A DNA stretch of 64,000 nt from Diaphorobacter sp. HDW4B (GCF_011305535.1 NZ_CP049905.1:1002001-1066000); one strand, 5' to 3'; shown: positions 17,556 to 29,586, counted from the stretch's first letter. A program made the numbers and translations. Notes: generated by a model from the sequence alone, not told the origin.

Positions 17556-18689
17556 TCAGATGACAGATGCCTCGCGCACCCAGCCGTCGTCAAACCAGTT
17601 TTCAAGCAACGAGATCGCCGCTTCGCTTGCTCCGGCCAATTGCTTGGCGGTCAGGCCACGCTGATCGGCCAGCTTGTGCATCAGCTTGGCGTCGCGGCCC
17701 GAGGCGCGGTAGCTCTCGCCGTTGATGTAGATATGTGCATCGTCATACATCATGCGCGTGCGGCGATCCAGATCGACGCCCGTCACCTGCAAGTCAAGTT
17801 CTTCCTGTGGCGGATCGAACCAGACATTGCCCTTGGGCTCGGTCAGCGCCTCGCCCAATGCGCGCTCGACGATGCCCGACTGCGCCAGAGCACGCATCAC
17901 GCCTTCGCGGGCAAATGCCTGCAGCTCGGCGGGAACCTGCCCCGGCGCTTCGACCGCTTCCTGCTTGGGATCGCGGTAAATGGGCGAGCCGTCCGAATCA
18001 CCCAAAGCGTCCGCAATGCGCAGCAGCGTCTCGCGCGCCAGCTCATCGCGCTGTGGCGAACGGAAACCGATGGAGTACGTCATGCACTCGCCCTCGGCAA
18101 TGCCGTCATGCGCCCAGCGTGGCGGCAGATACAGCATGTCGCCTGGCTCCAGCACATATTCCTCTTCGGGCTCGAAGTTCGCCAGAATCTTGACAGGCAT
18201 GCCTTCGACCAGCGTCATGTCGCGTTGACGGCCAATGCGCCAGCGGCGCTTGCCGTGGGCCTGCAGCAGGAACACGTCGTAGCTGTCGAAATGCGGACCG
18301 ACACCGCCGCCGTTGGTCGCATAGCTGATCATCAGATCATCGAGACGCGCCTCGGGCACGAAGCGGAACTGATCGAGCAGCGCACGCGCGGAGGCGTTGT
18401 GCAGGTCCACGCCTTGCACCAGCAGCGTCCAGTCGCGGGTCTTGGTCGACGGCAGGCTGTCCGGATCGAAGGGGCCGTGGTCCATGGACCAGCCCTTTTT
18501 CTTTTGCTGGATCAGGCGCGACTCGACGCCCTCCTCGGCGGCAAGCTCGAACAGCTCCTCGCGCGGGATCGGGGCCTCGAAGCCGGGAATGGCCTGGCGC
18601 ACGAGCAGCGGCTTCTTGTGCCAGTGCTTGCGCATGAATTCGGCTGGCGACATGCCACCGAGCAATGGGGTAATTTTCTGTGCATCCAT
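17556..18689 (-). CDS. roxA: JmjC/cupin ribosomal oxygenase (RoxA/YcfD-like)
   Basis: This 377-residue protein matches the YcfD/RoxA family of Fe(II)/2-oxoglutarate oxygenases, which hydroxylate an arginine of ribosomal protein L16 in E. coli. The facial triad is visible as His133 and Asp135 in GPHFDSYD, and His194 in PPRWAHDG. The N-terminal MSPAEFMRKHWHKKPLLVRQ block is also typical of YcfD, and the C-terminal half is the winged-helix-like tail. The start is ATG 18689, 54 bases from the divergent FKBP gene; the open frame upstream of it is a shadow. The substrate is inferred from the family. Confidence 0.88.
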   Translation of the reverse strand: MDAQKITPLLGGMSPAEFMRKHWHKKPLLVRQAIPGFEAPIPREELFELAAEEGVESRLIQQKKKGWSMDHGPFDPDSLPSTKTRDWTLLVQGVDLHNASARALLDQFRFVPEARLDDLMISYATNGGGVGPHFDSYDVFLLQAHGKRRWRIGRQRDMTLVEGMPVKILANFEPEEEYVLEPGDMLYLPPRWAHDGIAEGECMTYSIGFRSPQRDELARETLLRIADALGDSDGSPIYRDPKQEAVEAPGQVPAELQAFAREGVMRALAQSGIVERALGEALTEPKGNVWFDPPQEELDLQVTGVDLDRRTRMMYDDAHIYINGESYRASGRDAKLMHKLADQRGLTAKQLAGASEAAISLLENWFDDGWVREASVI

Positions 18690-18743
18690 GGCGTGAAAAA
18701 GGCCGCGTTGGCGGCCGTCGGAATGAACTGCGACAATTCTCCT

Positions 18744-19271
18744 ATGGAAATCACTCAACAATGTGTTGTCGCACTGACCTGGGTCTTGAAGGATACGCTT
18801 GGCGACGAGCTGGACATCCTGGACGAACCCGTCGAATTCCTCGTGGGCGGTGACGATCTGCTCAAGCGCATCGAGGAAGCTCTGCAGGGTCACAAGGTCG
18901 GCGACGAAATTTCGCTGCACCTCGAACCCGAAGAAGCCTTTGGCGACTATATCGACAAGCTCATCTTTCTGGAGCCGCGTCAGGCATTCCCCGAGGATAT
19001 CGAGGAAGGAATGACCTTTGACGGCCATGCCCTGCCCAATGGCCTCACGCCCGACATGCCCAAGGACGCGCTCTACACCGTCGCCCAGCTCTACCCCGAA
19101 CATGTGGTGCTGGACGGCAATCACCCGCTCGCGGGCATCGCTCTGCGCCTGAAGATCAAGGTGGAGTCCGTGCGCGAAGCCACCGAAGAGGAAATCGGAC
19201 GCGGCACGGCGGGCACGGGCTTCTTCCGCATTCAGCCGCCCACCGCACCCGGCAACGACACGCTGCACTGA
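18744..19271 (+). CDS. FKBP-type peptidyl-prolyl isomerase, SlyD-like
   Basis: This 175-residue protein resembles SlyD, a peptidyl-prolyl isomerase and chaperone. It has the FKBP core with a VVLDGNHPLAGIAL strand and an insert-in-flap region in the middle, then VESVREATEEE near the end as in SlyD. The His/Cys-rich nickel-binding tail of E. coli SlyD is missing: the end is GTGFFRIQPPTAPGNDTLH. The start is ATG 18744; an in-frame ATG at 18723 would add seven residues. It is divergent from the oxygenase gene and followed by a strong terminator. Confidence 0.87.
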   Translation: MEITQQCVVALTWVLKDTLGDELDILDEPVEFLVGGDDLLKRIEEALQGHKVGDEISLHLEPEEAFGDYIDKLIFLEPRQAFPEDIEEGMTFDGHALPNGLTPDMPKDALYTVAQLYPEHVVLDGNHPLAGIALRLKIKVESVREATEEEIGRGTAGTGFFRIQPPTAPGNDTLH

Positions 19272-19292
19272 AACAACGGCATCCCGAACATC

Positions 19293-19330
19293 AAAAGCCC
19301 GAGGCGAATGCATCGCCCCGGGCTTTTTTT
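19293..19330 (+). terminator. Rho-independent terminator after the SlyD-like gene
   Basis: AAAAGCCCG with GGCGA pairs with TCGCC and CGGGCTTTT around a short loop, followed by a run of seven Ts. It stands 21 bases after the FKBP stop and faces the minus-strand glycine-zipper gene end. Confidence 0.85.
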
Positions 19331-19346
19331 CGTTCGACTGACGCGA

Positions 19347-19907
19347 TCAATAACGCGAAATCTGTCCGTTCACCACGCGGACCCGGTCGCCGGGACGCAG
19401 ATCGCCGGTATCCGGCACGTCAAAAACGCGCTGGCCACCGCTGCGATCGAGTTGAATGAACAAGCGATAGCCACCGCCGATTTCGCCACGCGGAGCCGTC
19501 TGACCCTCGATGGCATTGCCAGCCGCCGCACCGCCGAGCGCGCCAGCAGCCGTCATGGCCGCACGGCCCATGCCTCCGCCGATCTGGTTGCCGACCACAC
19601 CGCCGATCACCGCACCGATGATGGCACCCACACCCGAGGTGCTGCCACGCTGGACCGTGCGAGGAATGGTCTCGATCTGACTCACGACACCGTATTCCAT
19701 GACGCCTTGAGCAGGCTGCTGCTCATAGCCATAGGCCGGTTGCTGCGTCTGCTGTGGGTATTGCTGTTGCGGATATTGCTGTTGTGGGTAGGGCTGCTGC
19801 TGAGGCTGGCCGTACCCATAAGGGCGCTGGACGACACAGGCCGACAGCAGACTGGCCATGGTCACCACGCCAACCCAGGTGCCGATTCGCGAAAATGGGC
19901 TACGCAT
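19347..19907 (-). CDS. Glycine-zipper outer-membrane lipoprotein
   Basis: The 186-residue protein has a lipoprotein signal ending LSAC (Cys24). A Gln/Tyr/Pro-rich repeat tract follows (YPQQQ repeated, about residues 30-60). Then come a glycine-zipper block IIGAVIGGVVGNQIGGG and a second Ala/Gly zipper (AGALGGAAAGNAI), and finally a small beta-rich domain ending GQISRY. This is the glycine-zipper 2TM/SlyB-like family of stress-linked envelope lipoproteins. Exact role unknown. Confidence 0.82.
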   Translation of the reverse strand: MRSPFSRIGTWVGVVTMASLLSACVVQRPYGYGQPQQQPYPQQQYPQQQYPQQTQQPAYGYEQQPAQGVMEYGVVSQIETIPRTVQRGSTSGVGAIIGAVIGGVVGNQIGGGMGRAAMTAAGALGGAAAGNAIEGQTAPRGEIGGGYRLFIQLDRSGGQRVFDVPDTGDLRPGDRVRVVNGQISRY

Positions 19908-20096
19908 TTTTTCTTCCTTTCCATGGGAGCCTCAAAGCTCCGTCGAAATCACGTTCAGAACATCGCTACAACGTTCATCACGGTGATTCCGTTGGCTTCT
20001 CATGCGCCCAAGTATCGACCGACAAAGCGGCTCCGCCTGTAGGCAGGACCGGACTTTACCGAGCAGAAACAGTCGCTGCTCAGTCGCAGCCGCCGA

Positions 20097-20546
20097 TCAC
20101 TGCTTGCCGGTGGAGCCGTAACCGCCTTCGCCGCGCTCGCTGGTCGAGTCAAATTCGGAGACCACATTGAACTGCGCCTGCATGACCGGCACGATCACGA
20201 GTTGCGCCAGACGCTCCATCGGCTGCAGCGTGAAGGCCACATCGCTGCGATTCCACGCGCTGACCATGAGCTGGCCCTGGTAGTCGCTGTCGATCAACCC
20301 CACCAGATTGCCCAGCACAATGCCATGCTTGTGGCCCAGACCCGAGCGAGGCAGGATCAGCGCGGCGTAGGCGGGGTCCTTCAGGTGGATGGCGATGCCG
20401 GTGGGCACCAGTTGCCAGGCGTTGGGCTTGAGCTCCAGCGGCTCGTCGATACAGGCCCGCAGGTCCAGCCCCGCGCTTCCGGCGGTGGCGTAGGCAGGCA
20501 ATTGATCCGCCATGCGCGAATCGAGAACTTTCACATCAATCTTCAC
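20097..20546 (-). CDS. dut: dUTP diphosphatase (Dut)
   Basis: Dut hydrolyses dUTP to dUMP, keeping uracil out of DNA. The 149-residue protein carries the trimeric dUTPase motifs: [10 protein letters not shown] (motif 2), GLIDSDYQG (motif 3), [10 protein letters not shown] (motif 4) and the [11 protein letters not shown]-terminal arm (motif 5). The start is GTG 20546; the length is normal for the family. It is five bases after the membrane-protein gene and close to coaBC, the usual coaBC-dut cluster. Confidence 0.94.
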   Translation of the reverse strand: MKIDVKVLDSRMADQLPAYATAGSAGLDLRACIDEPLELKPNAWQLVPTGIAIHLKDPAYAALILPRSGLGHKHGIVLGNLVGLIDSDYQGQLMVSAWNRSDVAFTLQPMERLAQLVIVPVMQAQFNVVSEFDSTSERGEGGYGSTGKQ

Positions 20547-20551
20547 TTGAA

Positions 20552-21061
20552 TCACTTTCGTTGCGGCGGCTGTCCGGGCTTGCCGCCACGGAATGCGCCT
20601 AGCACTGAGCGCACCATGCGCGACAGGACATACAGCCAGAAGAGTATAAAGACCGGCCACGTCACATCGATGCCAAACTGGGATGTGGCACCCAGCACCA
20701 CGATCACCACCATGAAGATCAGGAACGGCGGTATCTTGAAACCCTTGCCCGGCATGGGCGGCGCGCCATCCTTGAGCTTTCCCTGCAGGTCTTCCCACGA
20801 GTCCAGCGCAACGGTGCGTGCCGCCGTCTTGACGTTCTGCGGTGTTCCGACAGGCGGTTGACGCAGTTCTGCAGCACGCGCCTGCGCACGCGTCGGCTGC
20901 GCGGATGGCTTGGGCTGCTGTTTGGGCACAGGCGTCATCTGCTGGCCGCCCGCAAGCGCCTTGGCCTGCTGGGCGACCAGATCCTCCACATAGCGCGCGA
21001 AATCTCCGTTGCGTGGCGTGTCCGCCAGATGACCGTTGCCCGATCCGGGGAGATTGCGCAT
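20552..21061 (-). CDS. Hypothetical membrane protein between coaBC and dut
   Basis: The 169-residue protein has a soluble N-terminal part rich in Ala, Gln and Pro (about 1-95), then two closely spaced hydrophobic segments (about 107-124 and 130-148) and a basic tail ending PPQRK. No catalytic motif is visible. It lies 15 bases after coaBC and 5 bases before dut on the same strand, so it belongs to the operon. Function unknown; the tight spacing argues that it is real. Confidence 0.72.
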   Translation of the reverse strand: MRNLPGSGNGHLADTPRNGDFARYVEDLVAQQAKALAGGQQMTPVPKQQPKPSAQPTRAQARAAELRQPPVGTPQNVKTAARTVALDSWEDLQGKLKDGAPPMPGKGFKIPPFLIFMVVIVVLGATSQFGIDVTWPVFILFWLYVLSRMVRSVLGAFRGGKPGQPPQRK

Positions 21062-21076
21062 GGGAGTGCTCCTGTG

Positions 21077-22318
21077 TCAGTTCTTGACGGCCACGCGCTG
21101 GGCGATTTCCGCGACCAGTTCGTCGGCCAGCACCTGCTTGGACGCGCGCGGAATCTCGCGATGCCCCTGGGCGTCGATCAGAATCAGCGCATTGTCGTCC
21201 TGTCCGAACGTGGCCGGGCCGATATTGCCCACCAACAGCGGCACGCCCTTGCGCGCGCGCTTGGCGCTGGCATGGGCGAGCAGGTTTTCGCTCTCGGCCG
21301 CAAAACCCACGCAATACAGCTCACCCGACTCGGCACGCTTGGAATGCGCAATGCTCGCCAGAATGTCGGGGTTCTCGACAAACGCCAGCGCAGGCACATC
21401 GCCCGAGCCGTCCTTCTTGATCTTCTGTTCGCTCGCATGCGCCGGACGCCAATCGGCCACCGCCGCCGTGGCGATGAAGATCGATGCCTCATTGGCGAAC
21501 AAGGTGGCCGCGTCGAACATCTGCTGCGCCGACTTCACATCCACGCGCTGCACGCCACGCGGCGTGGGCAGATGCACGGGACCGGCGATCAACGTGACCT
21601 TGGCACCGGCATCGCGCGCCGCGCGGGCAATGGCAAAGCCCATCTTGCCGCTCGACAGATTGGTGATGCCGCGCACCGGATCAATCGCCTCGAACGTCGG
21701 TCCGGCCGTCACCAGCACGTGGTGTCCGACCAGCTTCTTGGGCGACAGATAGGCCGTCAGGTCTTCGAAAATCTGTGCCGGTTCAAGCATGCGACCGTCG
21801 CCGGTCTCGCCACAGGCTTGCGGCCCGTTGCCCACGCCCAGAATCACCGCACCGTCGCTCGCCACCTGCGCCATGTTGCGCTGGGTGGCAGGATGCAGCC
21901 ACATCTCGCGGTTCATGGCAGGCGCCAGCAAGAGCGGCACGCGCTCGATCGGGCGCGCCAGGCACAGCAGGCTCAGCAGTTCGTCCGAACGCCCCTGCGC
22001 CAGCCGGGCAATGAAATCCGCGCTGCACGGCGCGATCAGCACCACATCGGCCTCGCGGCTCAGGTTGATGTGCGGCATGTTGTTGGGCTCACGGGCGTCC
22101 CATTGGGAGCCGTAGACCGCGCGCCCGCTCAAAGCCTGCATGGTGACCGGGGTGATGAATTGCTCCGCGGCTTCGGTCATGACGACCTGTACCGTCGCCC
22201 CCGCCTTGATGAACAGGCGGCAAAGCTCGGCGGACTTGTAACAAGCCACCCCGCCACTGAGGCCCAGAACGATGTGTTTTCCAGCAAGCTGTGTCATGAC
22301 GGGGAATTTATCAGACAT
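21077..22318 (-). CDS. coaBC: Phosphopantothenoylcysteine decarboxylase/synthetase (CoaBC)
   Basis: CoaBC is the fused enzyme that joins cysteine to 4'-phosphopantothenate and decarboxylates the product, on the route to coenzyme A. The N-terminal flavoprotein (CoaC) part has His83 in NMPHINLS, the PAMN motif ([10 protein letters not shown]) and Cys169 in ACGETGDG. The C-terminal CoaB part begins near [18 protein letters not shown]. The 413-residue length is normal. The start could be ATG 22318 or ATG 22300 (MTQLAGK), which aligns better with homologous N-termini. It is divergent from pyrG. Confidence 0.93.
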   Translation of the reverse strand: MSDKFPVMTQLAGKHIVLGLSGGVACYKSAELCRLFIKAGATVQVVMTEAAEQFITPVTMQALSGRAVYGSQWDAREPNNMPHINLSREADVVLIAPCSADFIARLAQGRSDELLSLLCLARPIERVPLLLAPAMNREMWLHPATQRNMAQVASDGAVILGVGNGPQACGETGDGRMLEPAQIFEDLTAYLSPKKLVGHHVLVTAGPTFEAIDPVRGITNLSSGKMGFAIARAARDAGAKVTLIAGPVHLPTPRGVQRVDVKSAQQMFDAATLFANEASIFIATAAVADWRPAHASEQKIKKDGSGDVPALAFVENPDILASIAHSKRAESGELYCVGFAAESENLLAHASAKRARKGVPLLVGNIGPATFGQDDNALILIDAQGHREIPRASKQVLADELVAEIAQRVAVKN

Positions 22319-22342
22319 CAGCAGACCATTCGGGCCGACCCG

Positions 22343-24027
<1,685 letters not shown>

Positions 24028-24067
24028 GCACCATCGAGAAGCACCACTGAGAAAGACAGGTCACATC

Positions 24068-24925
24068 ATGAAACTCTGCGGCTTTGACATCGGCCTCGAC
24101 AAACGTTTTTTCCTGATTTCAGGCCCGTGCGTGGTTGAGTCTGAACAGCTGCAGATGGATGTGGCCGGTCAGCTCAAGGAAATCACCGCGTCGCTGGGCA
24201 TCCACTTCATTTTCAAGAGCAGCTACGACAAGGCCAACCGATCCTCCGGCGCGAGCTTTCGCGGCCCGGGCATGGAAAAGGGTCTGGAGATTCTGGCGAA
24301 GGTGAAGAAGGAACTGAATGTTCCCATCCTCACCGACGTGCACACCACGGAAGAAATCCCCACGGTCTCCAAGATCGTGGACGTGCTGCAAACGCCTGCG
24401 TTCCTGTGCCGCCAGACCGATTTCATCCGCGCGGTGGCCCAGTCCGGCAAGCCGGTGAACATCAAGAAGGGCCAGTTCCTTGCGCCGCATGACATGAAGA
24501 ACGTCATCGACAAGGCACGCGCGGCCGCCAAGGAAGTCGGTCTGCCCGAAGACAGCTTCATGGCCTGCGAACGCGGTGCGAGCTTCGGCTACAACAATCT
24601 GGTGAGCGACATGCGCTCGCTGTCCATCATGCGCGAGACCGGTGCGCCGGTCGTGTACGACGCCACGCACAGCGTGCAATTGCCCGGCGGCAACGGCACA
24701 TCGAGCGGCGGCATGCGCGAGATGGTTCCCGTTCTCTCGCGCGCGGCGATCGCCGTGGGCGTCGCTGGCGTGTTCATGGAAACCCACCCTGATCCATGCA
24801 ACGCGCTGTCGGATGGCCCCAACGCCGTGCCGCTCAAGCACATGAAGGCGCTGCTGGAAACACTGGTTGCGCTGGATGACATCACCAAGCGCAACGGCTT
24901 TCTGGAGAACCACTTCGAGCCGTGA
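24068..24925 (+). CDS. kdsA: 3-deoxy-8-phosphooctulonate synthase (KdsA), metal-dependent class
   Basis: KdsA condenses phosphoenolpyruvate with arabinose 5-phosphate to make KDO 8-phosphate for lipopolysaccharide. The 285-residue protein has [23 protein letters not shown], the [12 protein letters not shown] block and [12 protein letters not shown]. Cys21 stands at the position that is Asn in E. coli KdsA, which marks the metal-dependent (class II) enzymes; further candidate metal ligands are the His in DATHSVQL, the Glu in FMETHPDP and an Asp in LSDGPN. I used ATG 24068 (MKLCGFDIG). It lies 40 bases after pyrG. Confidence 0.95.
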   Translation: MKLCGFDIGLDKRFFLISGPCVVESEQLQMDVAGQLKEITASLGIHFIFKSSYDKANRSSGASFRGPGMEKGLEILAKVKKELNVPILTDVHTTEEIPTVSKIVDVLQTPAFLCRQTDFIRAVAQSGKPVNIKKGQFLAPHDMKNVIDKARAAAKEVGLPEDSFMACERGASFGYNNLVSDMRSLSIMRETGAPVVYDATHSVQLPGGNGTSSGGMREMVPVLSRAAIAVGVAGVFMETHPDPCNALSDGPNAVPLKHMKALLETLVALDDITKRNGFLENHFEP

Positions 24926-24994
24926 TCGCGGCACTCGCACCAACGTGTTAGGGACTTGAGCTTCGCCATTCACAACAAAGCAAGAGACAACGAC

Positions 24995-25285
24995 ATGCCA
25001 AGTGGATACGTCATCGCCACCGTCCAGATCACCAACCCCGTCCAGTACGAGGAATACAAGAAATGGTCCACCGCAGCCATGCAAGCGCACAACGCGGAAG
25101 TCTGCGTTCGCGGTGGTCAGGTGAAGGTGATGGAAGGCGATTGGGCGCCCGAGCGTGTCGTTGTTCTCAAGTTTGCGAGTTTTGATGCAGCCAAGGCGTT
25201 TTATGATTCGCCTGAGTACGGCAAGGCCCGCGCCGCACGAGTTGGTGCAGCGATCATGCAACTGATTTGTGTTGAAGGCGTCTAG
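24995..25285 (+). CDS. DUF1330 family protein
   Basis: This 96-residue protein is a small ferredoxin-like (dimeric alpha/beta barrel) protein of the DUF1330 family. Its pattern is a YVIATVQITNPVQYEEYKKW strand-helix start, then a Gly-Gly turn, EGDWAPERVVVLKFASFDAA and AKAFYDSPEYGKARAARVG, the usual DUF1330 blocks. The start at ATG 24995 fits the family N-terminus. It lies between kdsA and eno; no catalytic role is known. Confidence 0.88.
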   Translation: MPSGYVIATVQITNPVQYEEYKKWSTAAMQAHNAEVCVRGGQVKVMEGDWAPERVVVLKFASFDAAKAFYDSPEYGKARAARVGAAIMQLICVEGV

Positions 25286-25403
25286 TCTGATTTACCTGTC
25301 ACAGTGCTTCATGCCTGCCCATTTGCTGCAAGAATTCATCACTTTTTTCCACGCCGGGATTTGCTCCTTGAAGACGCTTCTCGACGAAACAACCGGTTTT
25401 TAA

Positions 25404-26711
<1,308 letters not shown>

Positions 26712-27065
26712 TCGCGAGGCAATCAGGGAACCTCTGCACGAATGGAATCGACGCGTGCCAGTGCAGCCTCGGGCGGTCTTCGGCGTTGAAAATCCTCGGG
26801 ATAGCTACGGCTATCCCTGCGGTTTTCGCCTTGAATCCCATCCCGATCTGCTTCTGGCCGCTTGTCGATCGATTCGTGCCGAGATTCCCTAGGTCATCAA
26901 CACGTTGTAACAACGCGTTGACCACATGAGCACACGGCGCGCCACAAGCCAGTTATCCTTCCGGGTTACGGCTTGATGGTGGGCGCCGTGGTTCTGTAGC
27001 AACGGACAGCGTGTACCATCCGCTTCACCCAAGGTCTTGCCTTCCCTGCTGCACACCCTCAGTCC
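26712..27065. other. eno-ftsB intergenic region
   Basis: No gene is supported in this 354-base gap. Positions 26726-26889 are a palindromic element, described separately. The remaining 176 bases before ftsB have no clear promoter or hairpin that I can identify. Confidence 0.6.
26726..26889. repeat. 164-bp imperfect palindrome with terminal inverted repeats (MITE-like)
   Basis: The two ends match as inverted repeats: GGGAACCTCTGCACGAAT (26726-26743) against GGGAATCTCGGCACGAAT (reverse complement of 26872-26889), 16 of 18 identical, and similarity continues into GATCGAC. The centre is a perfect GGGATAGC-TACG-GCTATCCC hairpin (26798-26817), and the two halves resemble each other's reverse complement throughout. 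It contains no open frame that looks coding. This is the layout of a short non-autonomous palindromic element; I cannot name a family. Confidence 0.7.
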
Positions 27066-27347
27066 ATGAGCACACGCATCGTTCCGCTGATTCTTCTGCT
27101 GCTGCTCTTGCTGGTGCTGACGCAATTGCTCAGCGGTCGCGGCAGCATCGAGCATGTGGCCACCATGCGCCAGAACATCACGGAACAGAAAGCGGCCAAC
27201 GACAAGGCCCGCACCGAGAACGAACGCCTCCTGGCCGAAGTCTCCGACCTGAAGGACGGCATGGACATGGTCGAGGAAAAGGCCCGCAGCGAACTTGGCA
27301 TGGTCAAGCCCAACGAAATCTATGTCCACGTCGCTCCCAAGCGCTGA
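27066..27347 (+). CDS. ftsB: Cell division protein FtsB
   Basis: FtsB is a small bitopic protein of the divisome that forms the FtsQ-FtsB-FtsL complex. The 93-residue protein has a single Leu-rich helix near the N-terminus (about 6-22), then a long coiled coil (about 28-75) with the NERLLAEVSDLKDGMDMVEEK heptad region, and an end KPNEIYVHVAPKR as in other FtsB. It follows enolase, its usual neighbour. The next gene begins inside its 3' end. Confidence 0.9.
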   Translation: MSTRIVPLILLLLLLLVLTQLLSGRGSIEHVATMRQNITEQKAANDKARTENERLLAEVSDLKDGMDMVEEKARSELGMVKPNEIYVHVAPKR

Positions 27348-27888
27348 GCCCACGCCATCCCCTTCGCGTCCCGCTCTGCGCAAGATCCTGCACATCGCCT
27401 TCTGGGGCGTGGATGCCCAGACCCTTGCTCGCGACATTCAAGCCCACGCACTCACGCAACCCGGCTGGACCGAGCGCCTGCACATCACGGCACACGACCT
27501 CCCGCACGCCGACTGCCTTGAAGCCATGCAGACATGGCTCACCTCGGAACTGCAAACCAGTGGCACACGCCCGCACCTCAGCTTGCTGGTGCCTTCCGGC
27601 GCGGCACAAAATGCCAACGCTGGCGAACTCCAACTGCGCAACGCGCTGATCAGCGCAGGTGTGAGCTTTCAAGTGCTGTATGGCGCGACGAGCGAAGAGC
27701 GCATCCGCAACACCACCAATGCCATTGCGCTCACGGCCAAGGCCATACTGCCGTCGAGCGAGCGCGCTTGCTTTGTGGTGAGCGACATCGCCAAGCCGAT
27801 CAACCCGCGCATGCGCAGCTGGAACTGCGAGAAATGCAGTGATCCCGAGTGCGAGCACCGGCTGTTCACCGGCCTGTTGCCCGCCTGA
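27322..27888 (+). CDS. Conserved hypothetical protein with C-terminal Cys/His cluster, overlapping ftsB
   Basis: The 188-residue protein begins with ATG 27322 inside ftsB (26-base overlap, another frame), so it is probably translated together with it. After a Ser/Pro-rich start it has a Rossmann-like run (KILHIAFWGVDAQTLARDIQ, VPSGAA) and ends with NCEKCSDPECEHRLF, a C-x2-C-x4-C-x-H group that could bind zinc. I do not recognise a family. The open frame can be extended to 27295, but MSTSLPS at 27322 is a more natural start. Confidence 0.72.
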   Translation: MSTSLPSAEPTPSPSRPALRKILHIAFWGVDAQTLARDIQAHALTQPGWTERLHITAHDLPHADCLEAMQTWLTSELQTSGTRPHLSLLVPSGAAQNANAGELQLRNALISAGVSFQVLYGATSEERIRNTTNAIALTAKAILPSSERACFVVSDIAKPINPRMRSWNCEKCSDPECEHRLFTGLLPA

Positions 27889-27911
27889 AACAAGCACTGA
27901 CGCAGACGTGA

Positions 27912-27936
27912 AAAAGCCGCTGATTCAGCGGCTTTT
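27912..27936. terminator. Bidirectional terminator between the hypothetical gene and hslO
   Basis: AAAAGCCGCTG (27912-27922) and CAGCGGCTTTT (27926-27936) form a perfect 11-base stem with a three-base loop and a T-run on each side. It separates convergent genes. Confidence 0.85.
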
Positions 27937-27949
27937 GGCTTTCAGATGA

Positions 27950-28942
27950 TCACTGAATGTTGCGTGAACCCGGCGGTTGCTTTTCCGGCTCGGTGAACAA
28001 CTGCTTGGCATCCACCGCGTCGTAGCGATACTGCTGGCCGCAGAACTCGCAGCCAACCTCGACCGAACCACGCTCGTCGACGATGTCCTGCACTTCTTCC
28101 TCGCCCAAGCCCTTGAGCATCGCGCTCACGCGATCGCGGCTGCACGAGCACGCAAAGCGGGGGCCGTCCACACCCTGCTGCGGCACGAAACGCAGCAGCT
28201 TTTCTTCCCAGAACAGGCGGCGCAGGATGGTGTCGACATCCAGCGTCAGCAGTTCGTCCCGCGTCAGGCTGGCAGCCAGCGTGGAGATGCGGTTGTAATC
28301 CTCGTTCGCATCCATCTGGTCGCCGTCGGACTCCAGATTCTTCGCTGCATCCAGGTTGGCCTCGCCCTTCACCGGCATGCGCTGGATCAGCAGGCCTGCC
28401 GCCACCTCGTCATTGGCGGCCAGCACCAACGTGGTGTCGAGCTGCTCGGAGTTGCGCATGTATTGCTGCAGCACGTCGCTCAGCTTTTCGAGCTTCTGGC
28501 CGTTCTCGCCGTTGAGCGGAACAATGCCTTGATACGGACGCTGACCCGGCATGCGTTTCTGGGGATCGAGCGTGATCGCGCAGCGGCCATTGCCGTTCAC
28601 GTTGACCAGCGAGGACAGACTCGTCATGTCTTCGGTCAGGTCGCCGGGGATGGTCGCGGTCGCGCGCAGGCTCAGGTCGGACTGCACCTCGACCACCGAC
28701 AGCTTCACCGGGCCATCGCCCTGAATCTGAAACACCAGCGCGCCGTTGAACTTGATGTTGGATTGCATGAGCACGCCGGCAGCCGCCATCTCGCCGAGCA
28801 GCTCGCGCACGGCGGGCATGTAGTTGCCGGTTTCGGAGTTGGCCGCGCGACGACGCAGGATTTCGGTCCACGCATCGGTGAGCCGCACGATCATGCCGCG
28901 CACTGGCAGCCCATCAAAAAGAAACTTGTGTAATTCCGACAC
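27950..28942 (-). CDS. hslO: Hsp33 redox-regulated chaperone (HslO)
   Basis: Hsp33 is a cytoplasmic chaperone switched on by oxidation and heat. The 330-residue protein has the N-terminal fold beginning MSELHKFLFDGLPVRGMIVR and the C-terminal zinc-binding redox switch, CSCSR (C-x-C) and CEFCGQ (C-x2-C). All four zinc ligands are present, so the switch looks intact. It is 59 bases from the carbonic-anhydrase gene that precedes it on the same strand. Confidence 0.94.
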   Translation of the reverse strand: MSELHKFLFDGLPVRGMIVRLTDAWTEILRRRAANSETGNYMPAVRELLGEMAAAGVLMQSNIKFNGALVFQIQGDGPVKLSVVEVQSDLSLRATATIPGDLTEDMTSLSSLVNVNGNGRCAITLDPQKRMPGQRPYQGIVPLNGENGQKLEKLSDVLQQYMRNSEQLDTTLVLAANDEVAAGLLIQRMPVKGEANLDAAKNLESDGDQMDANEDYNRISTLAASLTRDELLTLDVDTILRRLFWEEKLLRFVPQQGVDGPRFACSCSRDRVSAMLKGLGEEEVQDIVDERGSVEVGCEFCGQQYRYDAVDAKQLFTEPEKQPPGSRNIQ

Positions 28943-29001
28943 TGAAAGCTTTCAAAACACCATTGAGGCACGACCGCAAAGAGCCATGCCCCATGCATGC
29001 A

Positions 29002-29526
29002 TCAACCAATCTTGCGCAACCCCTTCTTGAAGCGGTGCGCGTTTTCCACGTAATGTCGCGCGCTGCGGCGCAACCCCTCGATCTGCTCGGGCGAGAGCTG
29101 CTTGACCACCTTGGCGGGGCTGCCCAGGATCATCGAGCCATCGGGAAATTCCTTTCCTTCGGTCACCAGCGATCCCGCGCCGACCAGGCAGTTCTTGCCG
29201 ATCTTCGCGTTGTTGAGCACCACCGCGCCAATGCCGATCAGCGTCTCGTCGCCAATCGTGCAGCCATGCAGCATGACCTGATGGCCCACCGTCACGTTCG
29301 CACCGATCACCAGCGGCACGCCGCGATCGGCATGCAGCACGCTGGCGTCCTGGATATTGGTGCCTGCGCCGATGGTGATCTTGTCCGTGTCGCCACGCAC
29401 CACGGTGCCGAACCACACGCTCGCATCTTCGCCCAGCACCACATCGCCCAGCACCTGCGCGCTGTCGGCAATCCATGCCGAATCCGGCACGATCGGCGCC
29501 ACTCCATCCAATTCATAAACTGCCAT
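29002..29526 (-). CDS. Gamma-carbonic anhydrase family protein
   Basis: The 174-residue protein is a left-handed beta-helix of hexapeptide repeats (VVLGEDASVWFGTVVRGD and similar). Metal ligands are His65 (SVLHADRG), His82 and His87 (GHQVMLHGC), the three histidines of the gamma-carbonic anhydrase/YrdA family. These enzymes are often called transferase-like when the catalytic Glu is not clear, so activity is uncertain. AAAGGAGAC lies before the ATG. The DUF455 gene starts 60 bases away on the other strand. Confidence 0.87.
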   Translation of the reverse strand: MAVYELDGVAPIVPDSAWIADSAQVLGDVVLGEDASVWFGTVVRGDTDKITIGAGTNIQDASVLHADRGVPLVIGANVTVGHQVMLHGCTIGDETLIGIGAVVLNNAKIGKNCLVGAGSLVTEGKEFPDGSMILGSPAKVVKQLSPEQIEGLRRSARHYVENAHRFKKGLRKIG

Positions 29527-29586
29527 GGTGCTTGTCTCCTTTGTATATCTCGCGAAAACCGTGAGGGAAAACCTAGAATTGTAGGG

